Source: Burkholderiaceae bacterium (GTDB lineage Bacteria > Pseudomonadota > Gammaproteobacteria > Burkholderiales > Burkholderiaceae_A). Taken from it: 64,000 nucleotides of DNA. Below are positions 16,499 to 34,941 of this stretch, piece by piece. Made by a program: the position numbers and the translations under genes. The stretch spans positions 62,001-126,000 of the forward strand of contig JAGYIP010000004.1 in NCBI GenBank assembly GCA_018402635.1. Direction: 5' to 3'. Every line of letters begins with the position of its first letter. Within the stretch, counting starts at the first letter, position 1. The notes beneath the pieces were generated by a model. The model had not been told where the DNA came from and searched no databases. It saw only the letters and a list, made by a program, of their open reading frames with translations.

Positions 16499-19102
16499 AT
16501 GCACGCCGTAGTGATTGGATCGGGCTTTGGAGGCCTGGCGGCTGCCCTTCGTCTTTGTTGCAAGGGCTACCGTGTAACCGTACTCGAGCGGCTTGAGGGC
16601 CCCGGGGGCAGGGCCTTTGTTTATAAACAGGACGGCTTCACCTATGACGCGGGGCCCACCATTATTACGGCCCCCTTTCTTTTTGAAGAGCTCTGGGCCT
16701 TGTGTGGAAGGCGGTTTTCAGACGATGTCGACCTTCGGCCCATGTGGCCGTTCTACCGTATTCGGTTTGATGACGGCAGCCACTTTGACTACTTTGGCGA
16801 GACCGAAGCCATGCGCCGGGAAATTACCAGGCTTGTCGGGGCCTCGGAAGTGGCAGGCTACGACGCCTTCATGCGCGAGGCCATGGTCTGCCTGAAGCTC
16901 GGCTACGAAGAACTCGGTACAACGTCCTTTGTAAGCCTTGTGGACCTTATTGCAGCCATGCCCTCAATGGTGCGTATGCAGGCCTGGAACACCATCTACA
17001 GCATGGCTCAGCGTCATTTTAAGAACGACAAACTGCGCCAGGTTTTTAGCTTTCATCCGCTTCTTATTGGTGGCAATCCGTTTGCGGTTACCCAGGTCTA
17101 CAGCCTCATCCCAGCCCTTGAGCGGGAGTACGGGGTGCATTCGGCCATGGGCGGTACGGGCGCCATTGTGCAGGCCCTTGCCCGCCTGCTTGAAGACCAG
17201 GGCGCAGCCATTCGCTACCAGGCCGAGGTGAGTCGTATTCTTTTAGAAGGCCGGCGTGCCGTGGGCGTGGAATTGGCCGATGGCGAGCAGATTCGCGCCG
17301 ACATTGTGGTCTCGAATGCCGATGCGGCCAACACCTATCGCAAGCTTTTACCCAATGCTGCGCGTCGTGTCTGGACAGACGCCAAGGTAGAGCGGGCCGC
17401 CTATTCCATGGGTCTTTTTGTCTGGTACTTCGGCACCCGGCGTCGTTACGAAGACATTCCGCATCACATGATTCTTCTAGGGCCCCGCTACAAGGGGCTG
17501 CTGCAAGATATCTTCAAGCATAAGTTGCTTAGCAAAGACTTCAGCCTGTATCTGCATCGGCCAACGGCCACCGACCCCGCGCTCGCCCCCGAGGGCTGCG
17601 ACACGTTTTATGTTCTGTCGCCCGTGCCGCATCTTGATGCCGATGTCGACTGGGTGCAGACCGCCGAGCCCTACAGGCAGGCCATTGCCGCCTACCTTGA
17701 GCAGTCGGTGTTGCCAGGGCTTTCGGCCGAGGTCTGCAGCTCGAAGATCATGACCCCACTCGATTTTGAGTCTAGGCTCTGGGCCTATAAGGGCGCGGCC
17801 TTTGGAATGGAGCCAAGGCTGACGCAAAGCGCATGGTTTCGGCCGCACAACCAGAATGAAGACATTGAGGCTCTGTACATGGTGGGGGCAGGCACGCATC
17901 CAGGCGCAGGCGTGCCCGGCGTTCTTAGCTCGGCCAAGGCCTTTGATAGCCTTATTAAGCCCGTGGGTCGGCCCAGCAACGGCAGGCGTCATTCTGCGCC
18001 CTGGGTCTTGCCCACTCCCACGCCCACTCCCACTGCGGCGTCACAGCCCCAGGCCCAGACGCACCACGCACGGGTGTCGGAAGAAGAATTGATGCGTGGT
18101 GGGTCGAAGTCTTTCTTTGCGGCCTCAAGGCTTTTGCCCAAAACAGTTCGCAATGCCGCAGTCGATCTCTATGCCTACTGCCGCGTGGCCGACGATCGGG
18201 TGGATGAATCCATGGCAAGCACGCAGGTTATGCAAGAACTGCATAGTCGGCTAAACACCATTTACACAGCCCAGTCGCCAGCAGACCTACCGATGGTGGA
18301 CAAGGCGTTCTGGCGTGTGGTGAGTTGCTACAAAATTCCCAAGGCTGTTCCTCTGGCGCTGCTTGAGGGCTTTGAATGGGACGCCCAGGGCCGCGTCTAC
18401 GAGACCCTTGAGGATGTCTTTGACTACAGCGCGCGGGTGGCAGGCACCGTGGGCGCCATGATGGCCCTTGTTATGGGCGTGCGTGAGGCGCGCCCAATGG
18501 CCCGAGCCTGCGAGCTGGGTGTGGCCATGCAGCTCACCAACATTGCACGCGATGTTGGTGAAGACGCCCGCATGGGACGGCTCTACCTTCCGCGCCAGTG
18601 GATGCGTGAAGAGGGCATGGATCCGCAGGCCTGGCTGGCTGCGCCTTGCTTTACCCCGGCGCTGGCCCGCGTGGTCGAAAGGCTTTTGCAAGAGGCCGAT
18701 GGCTTGTATAAGCGCGCTGAAGAGGGTGTGGGCTTTTTGCCCCGGGCATGCAGGCCGGCCATTATGGCGGCCCGCCATATTTATTGCGACATAGGCCGCG
18801 AAATTGGCAAGGCAGGTTTTAACTCCATCGATCAGCGTGCCGTTGTCAGTTCGTCAAGAAAAATTCAACACCTCTTACACTGCCTTCCTGCGGCCCTTAT
18901 GGCGCCACGTATGCCGCGCGGCCATAAGCCTCTTGCTGCAATTGCCTTTCTTGTGGAGGCCTCGGGCATTTCGATGCGCAGCCGACCTCCGCGCACGGTG
19001 GCCGAGAAGGCAGGCTGGATGGTGGATTTATTTCTTACCCTTGCCGAGCGTGAACGCCAGGAGCGACACGAAGGCGGTCAACCACTCACTGGAGGACGAT
19101 GA
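16499..19102 (+). CDS. Fused phytoene desaturase (CrtI) - phytoene synthase (CrtB)
   Basis: Single 867-aa ORF: N-terminus MHAVVIGSGFGGLAAALRLCCKGYRVTVLERLEGPGGRAFV...GAGTHPGAGVPGVLSSAK (CrtI); linker APWVLPTPTPTPTAASQPQAQTHHA; C-terminus GGSKSFFAASRLLP...DLYAYCRVADDRVDE...QLTNIARDVGEDARMGRLYLP (CrtB). Confidence 0.95.
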   Translation: MHAVVIGSGFGGLAAALRLCCKGYRVTVLERLEGPGGRAFVYKQDGFTYDAGPTIITAPFLFEELWALCGRRFSDDVDLRPMWPFYRIRFDDGSHFDYFGETEAMRREITRLVGASEVAGYDAFMREAMVCLKLGYEELGTTSFVSLVDLIAAMPSMVRMQAWNTIYSMAQRHFKNDKLRQVFSFHPLLIGGNPFAVTQVYSLIPALEREYGVHSAMGGTGAIVQALARLLEDQGAAIRYQAEVSRILLEGRRAVGVELADGEQIRADIVVSNADAANTYRKLLPNAARRVWTDAKVERAAYSMGLFVWYFGTRRRYEDIPHHMILLGPRYKGLLQDIFKHKLLSKDFSLYLHRPTATDPALAPEGCDTFYVLSPVPHLDADVDWVQTAEPYRQAIAAYLEQSVLPGLSAEVCSSKIMTPLDFESRLWAYKGAAFGMEPRLTQSAWFRPHNQNEDIEALYMVGAGTHPGAGVPGVLSSAKAFDSLIKPVGRPSNGRRHSAPWVLPTPTPTPTAASQPQAQTHHARVSEEELMRGGSKSFFAASRLLPKTVRNAAVDLYAYCRVADDRVDESMASTQVMQELHSRLNTIYTAQSPADLPMVDKAFWRVVSCYKIPKAVPLALLEGFEWDAQGRVYETLEDVFDYSARVAGTVGAMMALVMGVREARPMARACELGVAMQLTNIARDVGEDARMGRLYLPRQWMREEGMDPQAWLAAPCFTPALARVVERLLQEADGLYKRAEEGVGFLPRACRPAIMAARHIYCDIGREIGKAGFNSIDQRAVVSSSRKIQHLLHCLPAALMAPRMPRGHKPLAAIAFLVEASGISMRSRPPRTVAEKAGWMVDLFLTLAERERQERHEGGQPLTGGR
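18011..18034 (+). repeat. Pro-Thr-coding 12-bp tandem repeat in the CrtI-CrtB linker
   Basis: CCCACTCCCACG CCCACTCCCACT encoding PTPTPTPT. Confidence 0.85.
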
Positions 19103-19488
19103 TGAAAACACTTCTTATTTTTCCCCCCGCAGCAATGGGTTCTGGGCTTTCAAACTTGCTCTATAAGCCACGGCCTGAGTTAAGGCGCATCATCATGTCC
19201 TTGGGCTTTTTTGTTGGCCTGGCTATTGCGGGCAGTGCCCTTGCAGGCCCGAAGGCAGCCCACTGCAACGCCATTGAAGAGGACGATCAGCGGGCGCTTT
19301 GCAAGGCCTTAGCTACAAAAAGTGGCTTCTTTTGTTCGGCCATTGAAGATGAAAACCTCAAGGCAAACTGCTGGTCGCAGGCAAGTCGCGGAGCCTCGCA
19401 CTGCAAGATGGCGGTCTACGACACCGACTACCCGGTGATTGACCAGGTTCTAATGACCCAGTGCAAGGAACTCTCGCGCAAGTATTAA
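19099..19488 (+). CDS. Small secreted Cys-rich hypothetical protein
   Basis: ATGA overlap with the end of crtIB; internal signal peptide MSLGFFVGLAIAGSALA; six Cys in the mature region. Confidence 0.65.
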   Translation: MMKTLLIFPPAAMGSGLSNLLYKPRPELRRIIMSLGFFVGLAIAGSALAGPKAAHCNAIEEDDQRALCKALATKSGFFCSAIEDENLKANCWSQASRGASHCKMAVYDTDYPVIDQVLMTQCKELSRKY

Positions 19489-19490
19489 CC

Positions 19491-20500
19491 TTAGGTTCGT
19501 CGGGGCATACGCCAGGGAAGCATCAGCCGAACAAGTTTTGATCGAACCCGTGGCAAGAAAAGTGTCTCGTGCATGGCATTTACCTCTTGCCCTAAAAGCG
19601 TCTGACGCACCACAGAGCGCATGTAAAACGGTGTGTCCTCAAGGGTCTGCAGAAGGCTTGCTGCCGGGGCCTTTGGGTCCGACCGTATTGAACGGCCAAC
19701 ACCCCAGATGCCTTTTGTTAAGGACTGGCGTGGATCAAGCTCGAAGGGCTCGACCTCGCCATTTGTTTTGAACCTTGCAGTAATAAGCCGGGAGCTCTGG
19801 TCGTTGGAATAGTGCACGGTGCGGTCGTGCAACTGGTTGAACTCGGCGGCTCGCGCCGATGGCGTGGCCTGTCGATCGCGGACATCGTAAATAACGGCTG
19901 TGCTTCCATCACGTAAAAGCGCTCGCGACCAGTCCCATTCATGAAAGGGAACCTCGATGGGCTCATCGCCCTCGTTGGAGTCCAGATAGGCATGGCCCGA
20001 CCATTTCAGACCCGGCAGGGGAAGTCCACCTCGATACGGGCCGAGGGCGCAAGCGGCCCCCAACGGTGCCTGCCTTGGGCATCGATGACCTGCTGGTAAT
20101 GAAAGAACTGATTGGCCCGAATTCGCATCTGGCCCTTGACCTTCATAGGAACGGGTACAGACCATTCGTTAATGTCAATAACCAGCTCATCACCCGTCCA
20201 GCGCAGCTGGCTTGGGCCCACGGTGAACTCGGTGCTTGAGCGGTGCAGAAAACGCCTGCCGCGCTCGGTCATGGTCCAGCGTTTTTTTCCTTTGGAATAA
20301 AGCGCCAGGTTAATGCAGACATGGTTCTCGGGGTCACTGGTCTGAGGCTGCGCCCTTGCCCAGTGGTAGTAGCTTGAAAAGACACTGCCCACAAAGGCAA
20401 TCATGGTGATGCCATGTTCGCCGTCGTCGCTTAGTCCATCGACATACCACCAGAGATAACCACCCGCTGGGACCTTCTGGTCGAATCGAGGTGTGCCATC
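19491..20500 (-). CDS. crtC: Hydroxyneurosporene synthase/hydratase CrtC, split by an apparent 1-nt frameshift; start uncertain
   Basis: RFDQKVPAGGYLWWYVDGLSDDGEHGITMIAFVGSVFSSYYHWARAQ...LAPSARIEVDFP in one frame (ORF 20006..20773) continuing as PLPGLKWSGHAYLDSNEGDEPIEVPFHEWDWSRA in another (ORF 19491..20165). Confidence 0.85.
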
Positions 20501-22032
20501 AGGGCTGCGGCCGCCAGTCGGCCCGAGAGGCTGGCCATGGGAACCCCCGCTCCCGGGTGCACGCTGCCCCCCGCTAGAAAGAGCCCCGGCACTGGTGTTC
20601 GGTTCGTGGGCCTCTGAAAGGAGGACATCCATCCGTGGGGGGCCATTCCATAAAGAGCCCCCGCGGAGGCAGGAAACATCTGGTGAAAGTCTTGCGGTCG
20701 GCCAACCTGCACAGCCTGGGGCTCCACCGTAAGACCCACCTGTTGCAGCTGGGCCAAGACGCGTTTCTGACATACGCTGATTTCCTCTTCGAGAAGGGTC
20801 TGACGGTCTGCGCGTGCGGGCGCGTTGATAAGCATAAAGAGTCGCTCTGCCTCGGGCTTGGCCGCATGCACAGGCCTGTCTTCATGGTCTTGTGCCTGTG
20901 GCTGTTCGGCCGCGCTGGAGCTGGCCGGCCCAAAAGGCCCGCGGTCGTGGGCGCAGATGTAGACCGTGGGTCGGGCTGGCAGCCTGCCTTGGGAAAAGAC
21001 AGACTGAAACTCGTCTTCGTAGGGTGTCTTCTGAAAGACAACATTGTGGAAGTCCAAGGCCATGCCTTGGGTGCGGGCCACCATGGAAAAGGTAAGGGCC
21101 GACAAGGACCTTGGGTAGAGCCCTTCGGTGTTTGGCACGGCCGCCTTTGCTGGACTTCCCAGTAGACCCTGATGCAGGGCGGCCGCCTCGCCGTTGAAAA
21201 TTACGGCATCGGCCAAGAGCCTTTGGCCGTTGCTAAGCTCTACGCCCTTCGCACGTCCTTGCTCGATAAGAATTTCGTTTACCTGTGCATTGCATTGAAT
21301 GTCTACACCAAGCTTTTGCGCAGCCCGCGCAAGCCCCAGGGCCAGGGCCTTGATGCCGCCGCGTGCGGCCCAGACCCCACGCTGCTCGACATAGGCAATA
21401 AGCATAAGCGTGGCCGGTGCCTGCCATGGCGAGCCCCCGCAGTAAGTGGCATAGCGGGCAAAGAGTTGTCGAAGCCGCGGGTCGTGAAAGTATCGGCCCA
21501 GACTTTTCCAAAGGCTTGCAAAAGGCCCAAGTCCTGCCAAGAGGCTTAGGCCACGAAGGCCAATGTCTTGGCTCATAGAGCTCATGGTGGGGCGCTCGGC
21601 GCGAATGTAGGCAGCCTCAAGGGCATGGTAGACACGCCGGGCCTCTTGGCTAAAGGCTCGAAAACGAACGGCCTCTGCGAGGCCTGAGAATTCTGCAATG
21701 GCATCGGCCGATGCGGCCTCCTCGGCAAAGAGGTCGAGCCGCTCCTCGGCTGACCAGGCATGGCGGGCGATGACGGGCAGGGCCTTGAGTTCAACAAAAT
21801 CTTCAAGCCTTAGGCCTGCACCGCCAAGCAGGTCTTCAAAGACCCAGCGCATCGTGATGACGGTGGGTCCTGAGTCCATGGCCTGACCGGCAACAACTTT
21901 CTGATGGTTTTTACCCCCAACCTGCGCATCCTTTTCAAGCAGGCTGACGCGTACCCCTTGGCTGGCAAGGTCGATGGCAGCGGCAAGGCCGGCCATGCCT
22001 GCGCCCACAATCACAACCCGGCGTTCAGCCAT
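20431..22032 (-). CDS. crtD: Hydroxyneurosporene/methoxyneurosporene desaturase
   Basis: MAERRVVIVGAGMAGLAAAIDLASQGVRVSLLEKDAQVGGKNHQ...GLFLAGGSVHPGAGVPMASLSGRLAA. Confidence 0.9.
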   Translation of the reverse strand: MAERRVVIVGAGMAGLAAAIDLASQGVRVSLLEKDAQVGGKNHQKVVAGQAMDSGPTVITMRWVFEDLLGGAGLRLEDFVELKALPVIARHAWSAEERLDLFAEEAASADAIAEFSGLAEAVRFRAFSQEARRVYHALEAAYIRAERPTMSSMSQDIGLRGLSLLAGLGPFASLWKSLGRYFHDPRLRQLFARYATYCGGSPWQAPATLMLIAYVEQRGVWAARGGIKALALGLARAAQKLGVDIQCNAQVNEILIEQGRAKGVELSNGQRLLADAVIFNGEAAALHQGLLGSPAKAAVPNTEGLYPRSLSALTFSMVARTQGMALDFHNVVFQKTPYEDEFQSVFSQGRLPARPTVYICAHDRGPFGPASSSAAEQPQAQDHEDRPVHAAKPEAERLFMLINAPARADRQTLLEEEISVCQKRVLAQLQQVGLTVEPQAVQVGRPQDFHQMFPASAGALYGMAPHGWMSSFQRPTNRTPVPGLFLAGGSVHPGAGVPMASLSGRLAAAALMAHLDSTRRSQRVVISGGMSMD

Positions 22033-22822
22033 TGTTGGATGCCTGCTGAAGGTGGGCCTGACCCAGGCCGGGCTGCTTGAGAAAGCGCTGACCCTGCCAC
22101 TGGCCTTCGAGCCGCAAAGGATGGAATCGAACGAACATGGACTCGGAGAAAAACTTCTGGCCGTAGGCCGCCTCAATGGCGCGCTGATGGGCGCCACTGT
22201 GGGCATAGGCGTCCATGGCAGCCTGGTCCTTCCAAAGGCTGAATGTGGCCTGGCGCAAAAGCGGCGCCTCGCCAAGACCTACGGCAAGAAGGCAGCCCTG
22301 AGCCTTGGCGAGGTCGTCTTCGGCATCGGGGGATTGGGCCCAGAACCTGCGGGCCTTCAAGGGTCGAATGCTTGCTCGGGTAAGGGACGCAACCGAGCAT
22401 TCAAGGCCTGGCCTTGAAGCAAGCCTTGGGGCTTCATTTAATGCCTGCGCAAGCTCAACGGTATCAACTGGCTTTGCCTGAGCGGGTGGCTCGAGATGAA
22501 AGCCCGACCACTGGCCGCGGCAGGAGACTGGACTGAGCAGAGCAGCGAAGAACTCGTCGGAGCGATCCCTATAAGCCTTGACCTGCGGCGCGTTTTCTAA
22601 AAAGTTGTTGGCTGCCTCGGGGCTGCTAAATGCGGTGAAGAGGCCTTGATGGTCAAGACCGGGCTTGAGCCCAAAGCCGCCGTGCTCGCCGCTTCCCAAG
22701 ACTTTTTGAAAGACCAGGCCAGGCCAGGCGGCAGGCCCAAAGGCAGACTTCACCAGCCGAGAGACTGCCCAGCCCACGGCAGAGGGCCGAAGGCGCGACA
22801 GGACAACCACCACCGTGTGCAC
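22025..22822 (-). CDS. crtA: Spheroidene monooxygenase
   Basis: ATFSLWKDQAAMDAYAHSGAHQRAIEAAYGQKFFSESMFVRF; overlaps the crtD start by 8 bp. Confidence 0.88.
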   Translation of the reverse strand: MHTVVVVLSRLRPSAVGWAVSRLVKSAFGPAAWPGLVFQKVLGSGEHGGFGLKPGLDHQGLFTAFSSPEAANNFLENAPQVKAYRDRSDEFFAALLSPVSCRGQWSGFHLEPPAQAKPVDTVELAQALNEAPRLASRPGLECSVASLTRASIRPLKARRFWAQSPDAEDDLAKAQGCLLAVGLGEAPLLRQATFSLWKDQAAMDAYAHSGAHQRAIEAAYGQKFFSESMFVRFHPLRLEGQWQGQRFLKQPGLGQAHLQQASNNG

Positions 22823-22827
22823 GGGGC

Positions 22828-24228
22828 TTAATCCTCGTCGGAGTCGGGCCCCTCGATGCCGTAGCGACGCAGCTTGACGTAGAGGCTCTGTCGAGAAAGA
22901 CCAAGCATGTCAGCAGCCGAGGCTCGGTTGTTTTTGGTGATTTTTAATGCGGCTTCGATGCAGAGTTTTTCAATGAGGTCGACCGTTTCGCCAACAATTT
23001 CGCGCAGCGGCATACGGCCCACAAGGCTGGTGAGGTCTTGGTTCGAGCGCGGCCGTGAGGCCTGGTCGAGCCTGCCCTCAAGCCGTCGGCCCACGTCGCG
23101 AATGACAAAGGCAAGAAAGGGCTGGTCGTCGCTTTCAACAGAGACCCCTGAAATTTCAACGGGCACCACAAGCCCGGCATGGCCGATGAGCTGGGTTGAG
23201 AAAAGCCTTACGGGCCCACCCTGTGAGAGGCTGTTGGTCATGACAAGAAGGTCGGTGTTGGCGCGTCCTAGCCAATGATTCAAAGGCTCGCCAATGACCT
23301 GGCCTGCATGCACCATTTGAATCATTTCAACAAAGGCGGGGTTGGCACTTCGAATAATGCCTTTGGTGTCGGTTAAGACCAGTCCATCGCTAAACTGACG
23401 CACGGCCTCAAGCAGTGCCGTGTCTTCGCCGGGATGCGGCTTTTCGGAATCGATGCGCACCATGAAGACCGTGTCGGACTCTTGCCGCAGGTAGCTCACT
23501 AGAACCCTGGCTGGGCCCTCGTGCTTAACAAACCGCAGAGTGACCTCGGCGGGCCTGCCTGAACTTGCAACCTGTTGAAGGGTGCTGTGCAAGGCCGAGG
23601 TTGCGCGGTCGGATAAGAAGGCCTCGATGGCCTCGCCAATAATGGACTGGCGGTCTTTTTGAAGGTACTGTCCGCCGGCACGGTTGGCTTCGATGATTTG
23701 ATGAGAACGTGCGCTGATAAGCAACACCGGGTCGTGGACGAGATCGAAGAGCATTCGAAACTGCCCCTCAACGCCGCGAAGTCGCAGGTAGTCGCGCTCC
23801 ATAAGCTGTTGGGCTTCCACCAGCCTTGCCTGCAGCGAGGCAACAGGCCGAAGGTCGCGACCAATGGCCACCATCTGCCCCTCTTTGCCGATGCGAACAA
23901 GGGAAAAGAGTATGGGTATTTCTTCGTCTTGCTCGCTGAGCTGATTAATGTGCCGCCAGCGGGCATCAGGCTTTCCAGCCTGTGCTTCGCGCAGCATTTC
24001 TTCAATTTTGGGGCGGCTCTCCGATGTAACTACGTTCGCCCAGGCCTTGCCAACCCAGCCCTGCGCGCGACTGGGCTGCCAGTCGTTGCTGCCTGTAATG
24101 GCCTGGCGAATCACGCCCTGGGAGTCGATAACTAAGGTAATGTCGGCAGCGGCTGTAACGAGTGCAGCACTCTCGTCAGCATCAAGGCCAGCAAGTCCCT
24201 TGCCTTTAGATTGTTCGTTGTAGCCCAA
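22828..24228 (-). CDS. ppsR: PpsR/CrtJ transcriptional repressor (PAS domains plus Fis-type HTH)
   Basis: N-terminal PAS-like modules and C-terminal KITKNNRASAADMLGLSRQSLYVKLRRYGI; adjacent to aerR/ppaA. Confidence 0.92.
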   Translation of the reverse strand: MGYNEQSKGKGLAGLDADESAALVTAAADITLVIDSQGVIRQAITGSNDWQPSRAQGWVGKAWANVVTSESRPKIEEMLREAQAGKPDARWRHINQLSEQDEEIPILFSLVRIGKEGQMVAIGRDLRPVASLQARLVEAQQLMERDYLRLRGVEGQFRMLFDLVHDPVLLISARSHQIIEANRAGGQYLQKDRQSIIGEAIEAFLSDRATSALHSTLQQVASSGRPAEVTLRFVKHEGPARVLVSYLRQESDTVFMVRIDSEKPHPGEDTALLEAVRQFSDGLVLTDTKGIIRSANPAFVEMIQMVHAGQVIGEPLNHWLGRANTDLLVMTNSLSQGGPVRLFSTQLIGHAGLVVPVEISGVSVESDDQPFLAFVIRDVGRRLEGRLDQASRPRSNQDLTSLVGRMPLREIVGETVDLIEKLCIEAALKITKNNRASAADMLGLSRQSLYVKLRRYGIEGPDSDED

Positions 24229-24243
24229 GGCTCGTTGTCTTTG

Positions 24244-25278
24244 CTAGGAGTTGGTGGTTATTTTGGAGGGGCCGCTTTGGTTTAAACGGCTGCGAAGCAT
24301 TGAGACGGCTTTTTCAACGGCCAGATCGGCGTCACCCACAAGAAGGTCGGCCTTGGCCTGATCGGCGAGCTCTGGGAAAGCCACGAGGGCTGGCCCACCA
24401 AGCATGACGAGGGGAGTTTGTTTTAGTTTGATGTCGCGCAGCCTTTGTATGAAGCGCGCCACCCGGCTGATGTCCTTCTCGCTGGCAACCGACAGGCCTA
24501 CGACATCGGGTGAAAGCCGATGAATCTCGCCAAGCAGGTCGATCTCTGATTTCGATTCAAGCATGAAGCAGTCCCAGCCGCCTCGCGCAAAAAAACTGTT
24601 CACCATTTGCAGCCCGAGCCGGTGCTGGGAGCCGGGCAGGGTGGCCAGCGCAATGCTTGGAATGGGTTGGTCGGGCTCCAAGACGCAGGCCGCAGTTTGC
24701 GGGGCGGTTTTCTGAACTTCGAGCCGCAGGTCGTTAAGAATTTGTTGAAGCCGCCACAGCCCAATGGTGACCCCCGCAAAATCGCAGCGATCGGTCATCC
24801 ATCCTTCGCCCATGCACCGCGCTGCGGGCTGAATGAGGCCAAGCATAACGGCCTCCGGTGAAAGGTCTTCTTCGCGCCGCAGGTCGTGAATAAGCTGCCA
24901 ACAGCCGCCTGCATTGTTGTCCATGGCCATCTCGGCCAAGGTCTTGGCCGCTGCCTGCAGGTCAGGAAAGCGTGCGTCTGCCTCGGGGGGCTGGGTACCA
25001 AGGCTGCAGCCTTGTCTGGGCTTTACTCGGGCTAACGGGGCCTGGGTAGGGGTTTCCGATAAGACCAGCTGTGGAATAACCTGCTGGGTTAGTACCTCAA
25101 GCACAGCGCTGGCTTGCAGCTCTTCAGTGGCGGTCTCCTGATCACGGAGATACGACCGATGCAAATACTGCTCGTTCATGGCGACTCTCCCTGCAGCGCT
25201 TGCGCGGTAAGCGGCCTGGCCCGATGCGGGTGGTTCGCTTCCTTGCTTATCGATAGCTGCCTTAGTTTGCAAATTCAT
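24244..25278 (-). CDS. ppaA: AerR/PpaA B12-binding antirepressor
   Basis: B12-binding-like fold LATLPGSQHRLGLQMVNSFFARGGWDC...PDVVGLSVASEKDI; located between ppsR and bchF. Confidence 0.88.
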   Translation of the reverse strand: MNLQTKAAIDKQGSEPPASGQAAYRASAAGRVAMNEQYLHRSYLRDQETATEELQASAVLEVLTQQVIPQLVLSETPTQAPLARVKPRQGCSLGTQPPEADARFPDLQAAAKTLAEMAMDNNAGGCWQLIHDLRREEDLSPEAVMLGLIQPAARCMGEGWMTDRCDFAGVTIGLWRLQQILNDLRLEVQKTAPQTAACVLEPDQPIPSIALATLPGSQHRLGLQMVNSFFARGGWDCFMLESKSEIDLLGEIHRLSPDVVGLSVASEKDISRVARFIQRLRDIKLKQTPLVMLGGPALVAFPELADQAKADLLVGDADLAVEKAVSMLRSRLNQSGPSKITTNS

Positions 25279-25354
25279 GATCCTCTTGCCCATCGCCTTT
25301 GTCGAGAAGTTTTATCGAGGTTTTGTCTAGGACTATCCGTGACATCGTCAGGAA

Positions 25355-25411
25355 TGTCAATTAAATTTGATGTCTCGTTTGGTTGACATTCTCTAGACCC
25401 GGGCCTAGAGT
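25355..25411 (+). promoter_or_regulatory. bchF superoperon promoter with PpsR-like box and palindrome in the -35/-10 spacer
   Basis: TGTCAATTAAATTTGATG (25355-25372); TTGACA (25383-25388) N17 TAGAGT (25406-25411); CTCTAGACCCGGGCCTAGAG palindrome in between. Confidence 0.6.
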
Positions 25412-25449
25412 AAGAAAACGAAAAAATCATATGGGAGTGACGCTGCGTA

Positions 25450-34158
<8,709 letters not shown>

Positions 34159-34159
<1 letters not shown>

Positions 34160-34941
34160 TGGATTATTTGGAACGCCGCCGCCGCATTGGTCATTACTTT
34201 GACCGCACAGCCGTTCAGGCATGGGCGCGGCTGACCTCGGATGCGCCTGTTAGCGGTGTGCGGGCAACGGTGCGTGCGGGCCGCGCAAAGATGCGAGGCA
34301 TGCTTGTGGGCTGGCTAGGGCTTGATGACCGGTTTGCAGACTGCAGCGTTCTGGATGCCGGCTGTGGAACAGGCCTTTTGGCTGTCGATCTCGCAAGGCT
34401 TGGGGCCCGCGTTACGGCGGTTGACCTCTCGCCAAACCTGGTGTCGCTTGCCCATGAGCGGCTTCCCCAAGACATTGCCTTTGGCCGTATCGATTTTCGT
34501 TCCGGCGACATGCTTGATGCCTCACTTGGTGAGTTTGATTACCTGGTGGCCATGGACTCGCTTATTCACTATGCGCCGGAGCAGGTGGTCTCGGCCTTGG
34601 CGCAATGGGCCCCGCGCATTCACTGGGCCATGAGTTTTACCTTTGCACCCAGCAGCCCCTTGCTCAAAGCCATGTTCTATCTGGGAAGGCTCTTTCCGAA
34701 GTCCGACCGATCGCCCGCCATTGTGCCCACGGCCTTTGATCAGCTTAAAAGCCTTATTGAAGCCGAGCCAGCCCTTGCGGGCTGGACCATCACCCGACGC
34801 CAGCGGGTGTCAAAGGGCTTCTACACCTCCGAGGCCATCATGCTCTGTTCGCCGAGCATGGCAGCCCGTATAAACGCGGCTGATGCCATGCCAGGCGGGC
34901 CTCTTCAGCAGCCCGCTCCTCGCCTTGGGAGCCTGTCTTGA
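34159..34941 (+). CDS. bchM: Magnesium protoporphyrin O-methyltransferase
   Basis: MDYLERRRRIGHYFDRTAVQAWARLTSDAPVSGVRATVRAGRAKMRG; SAM motif VLDAGCGTGLLAVDLA. Confidence 0.95.
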
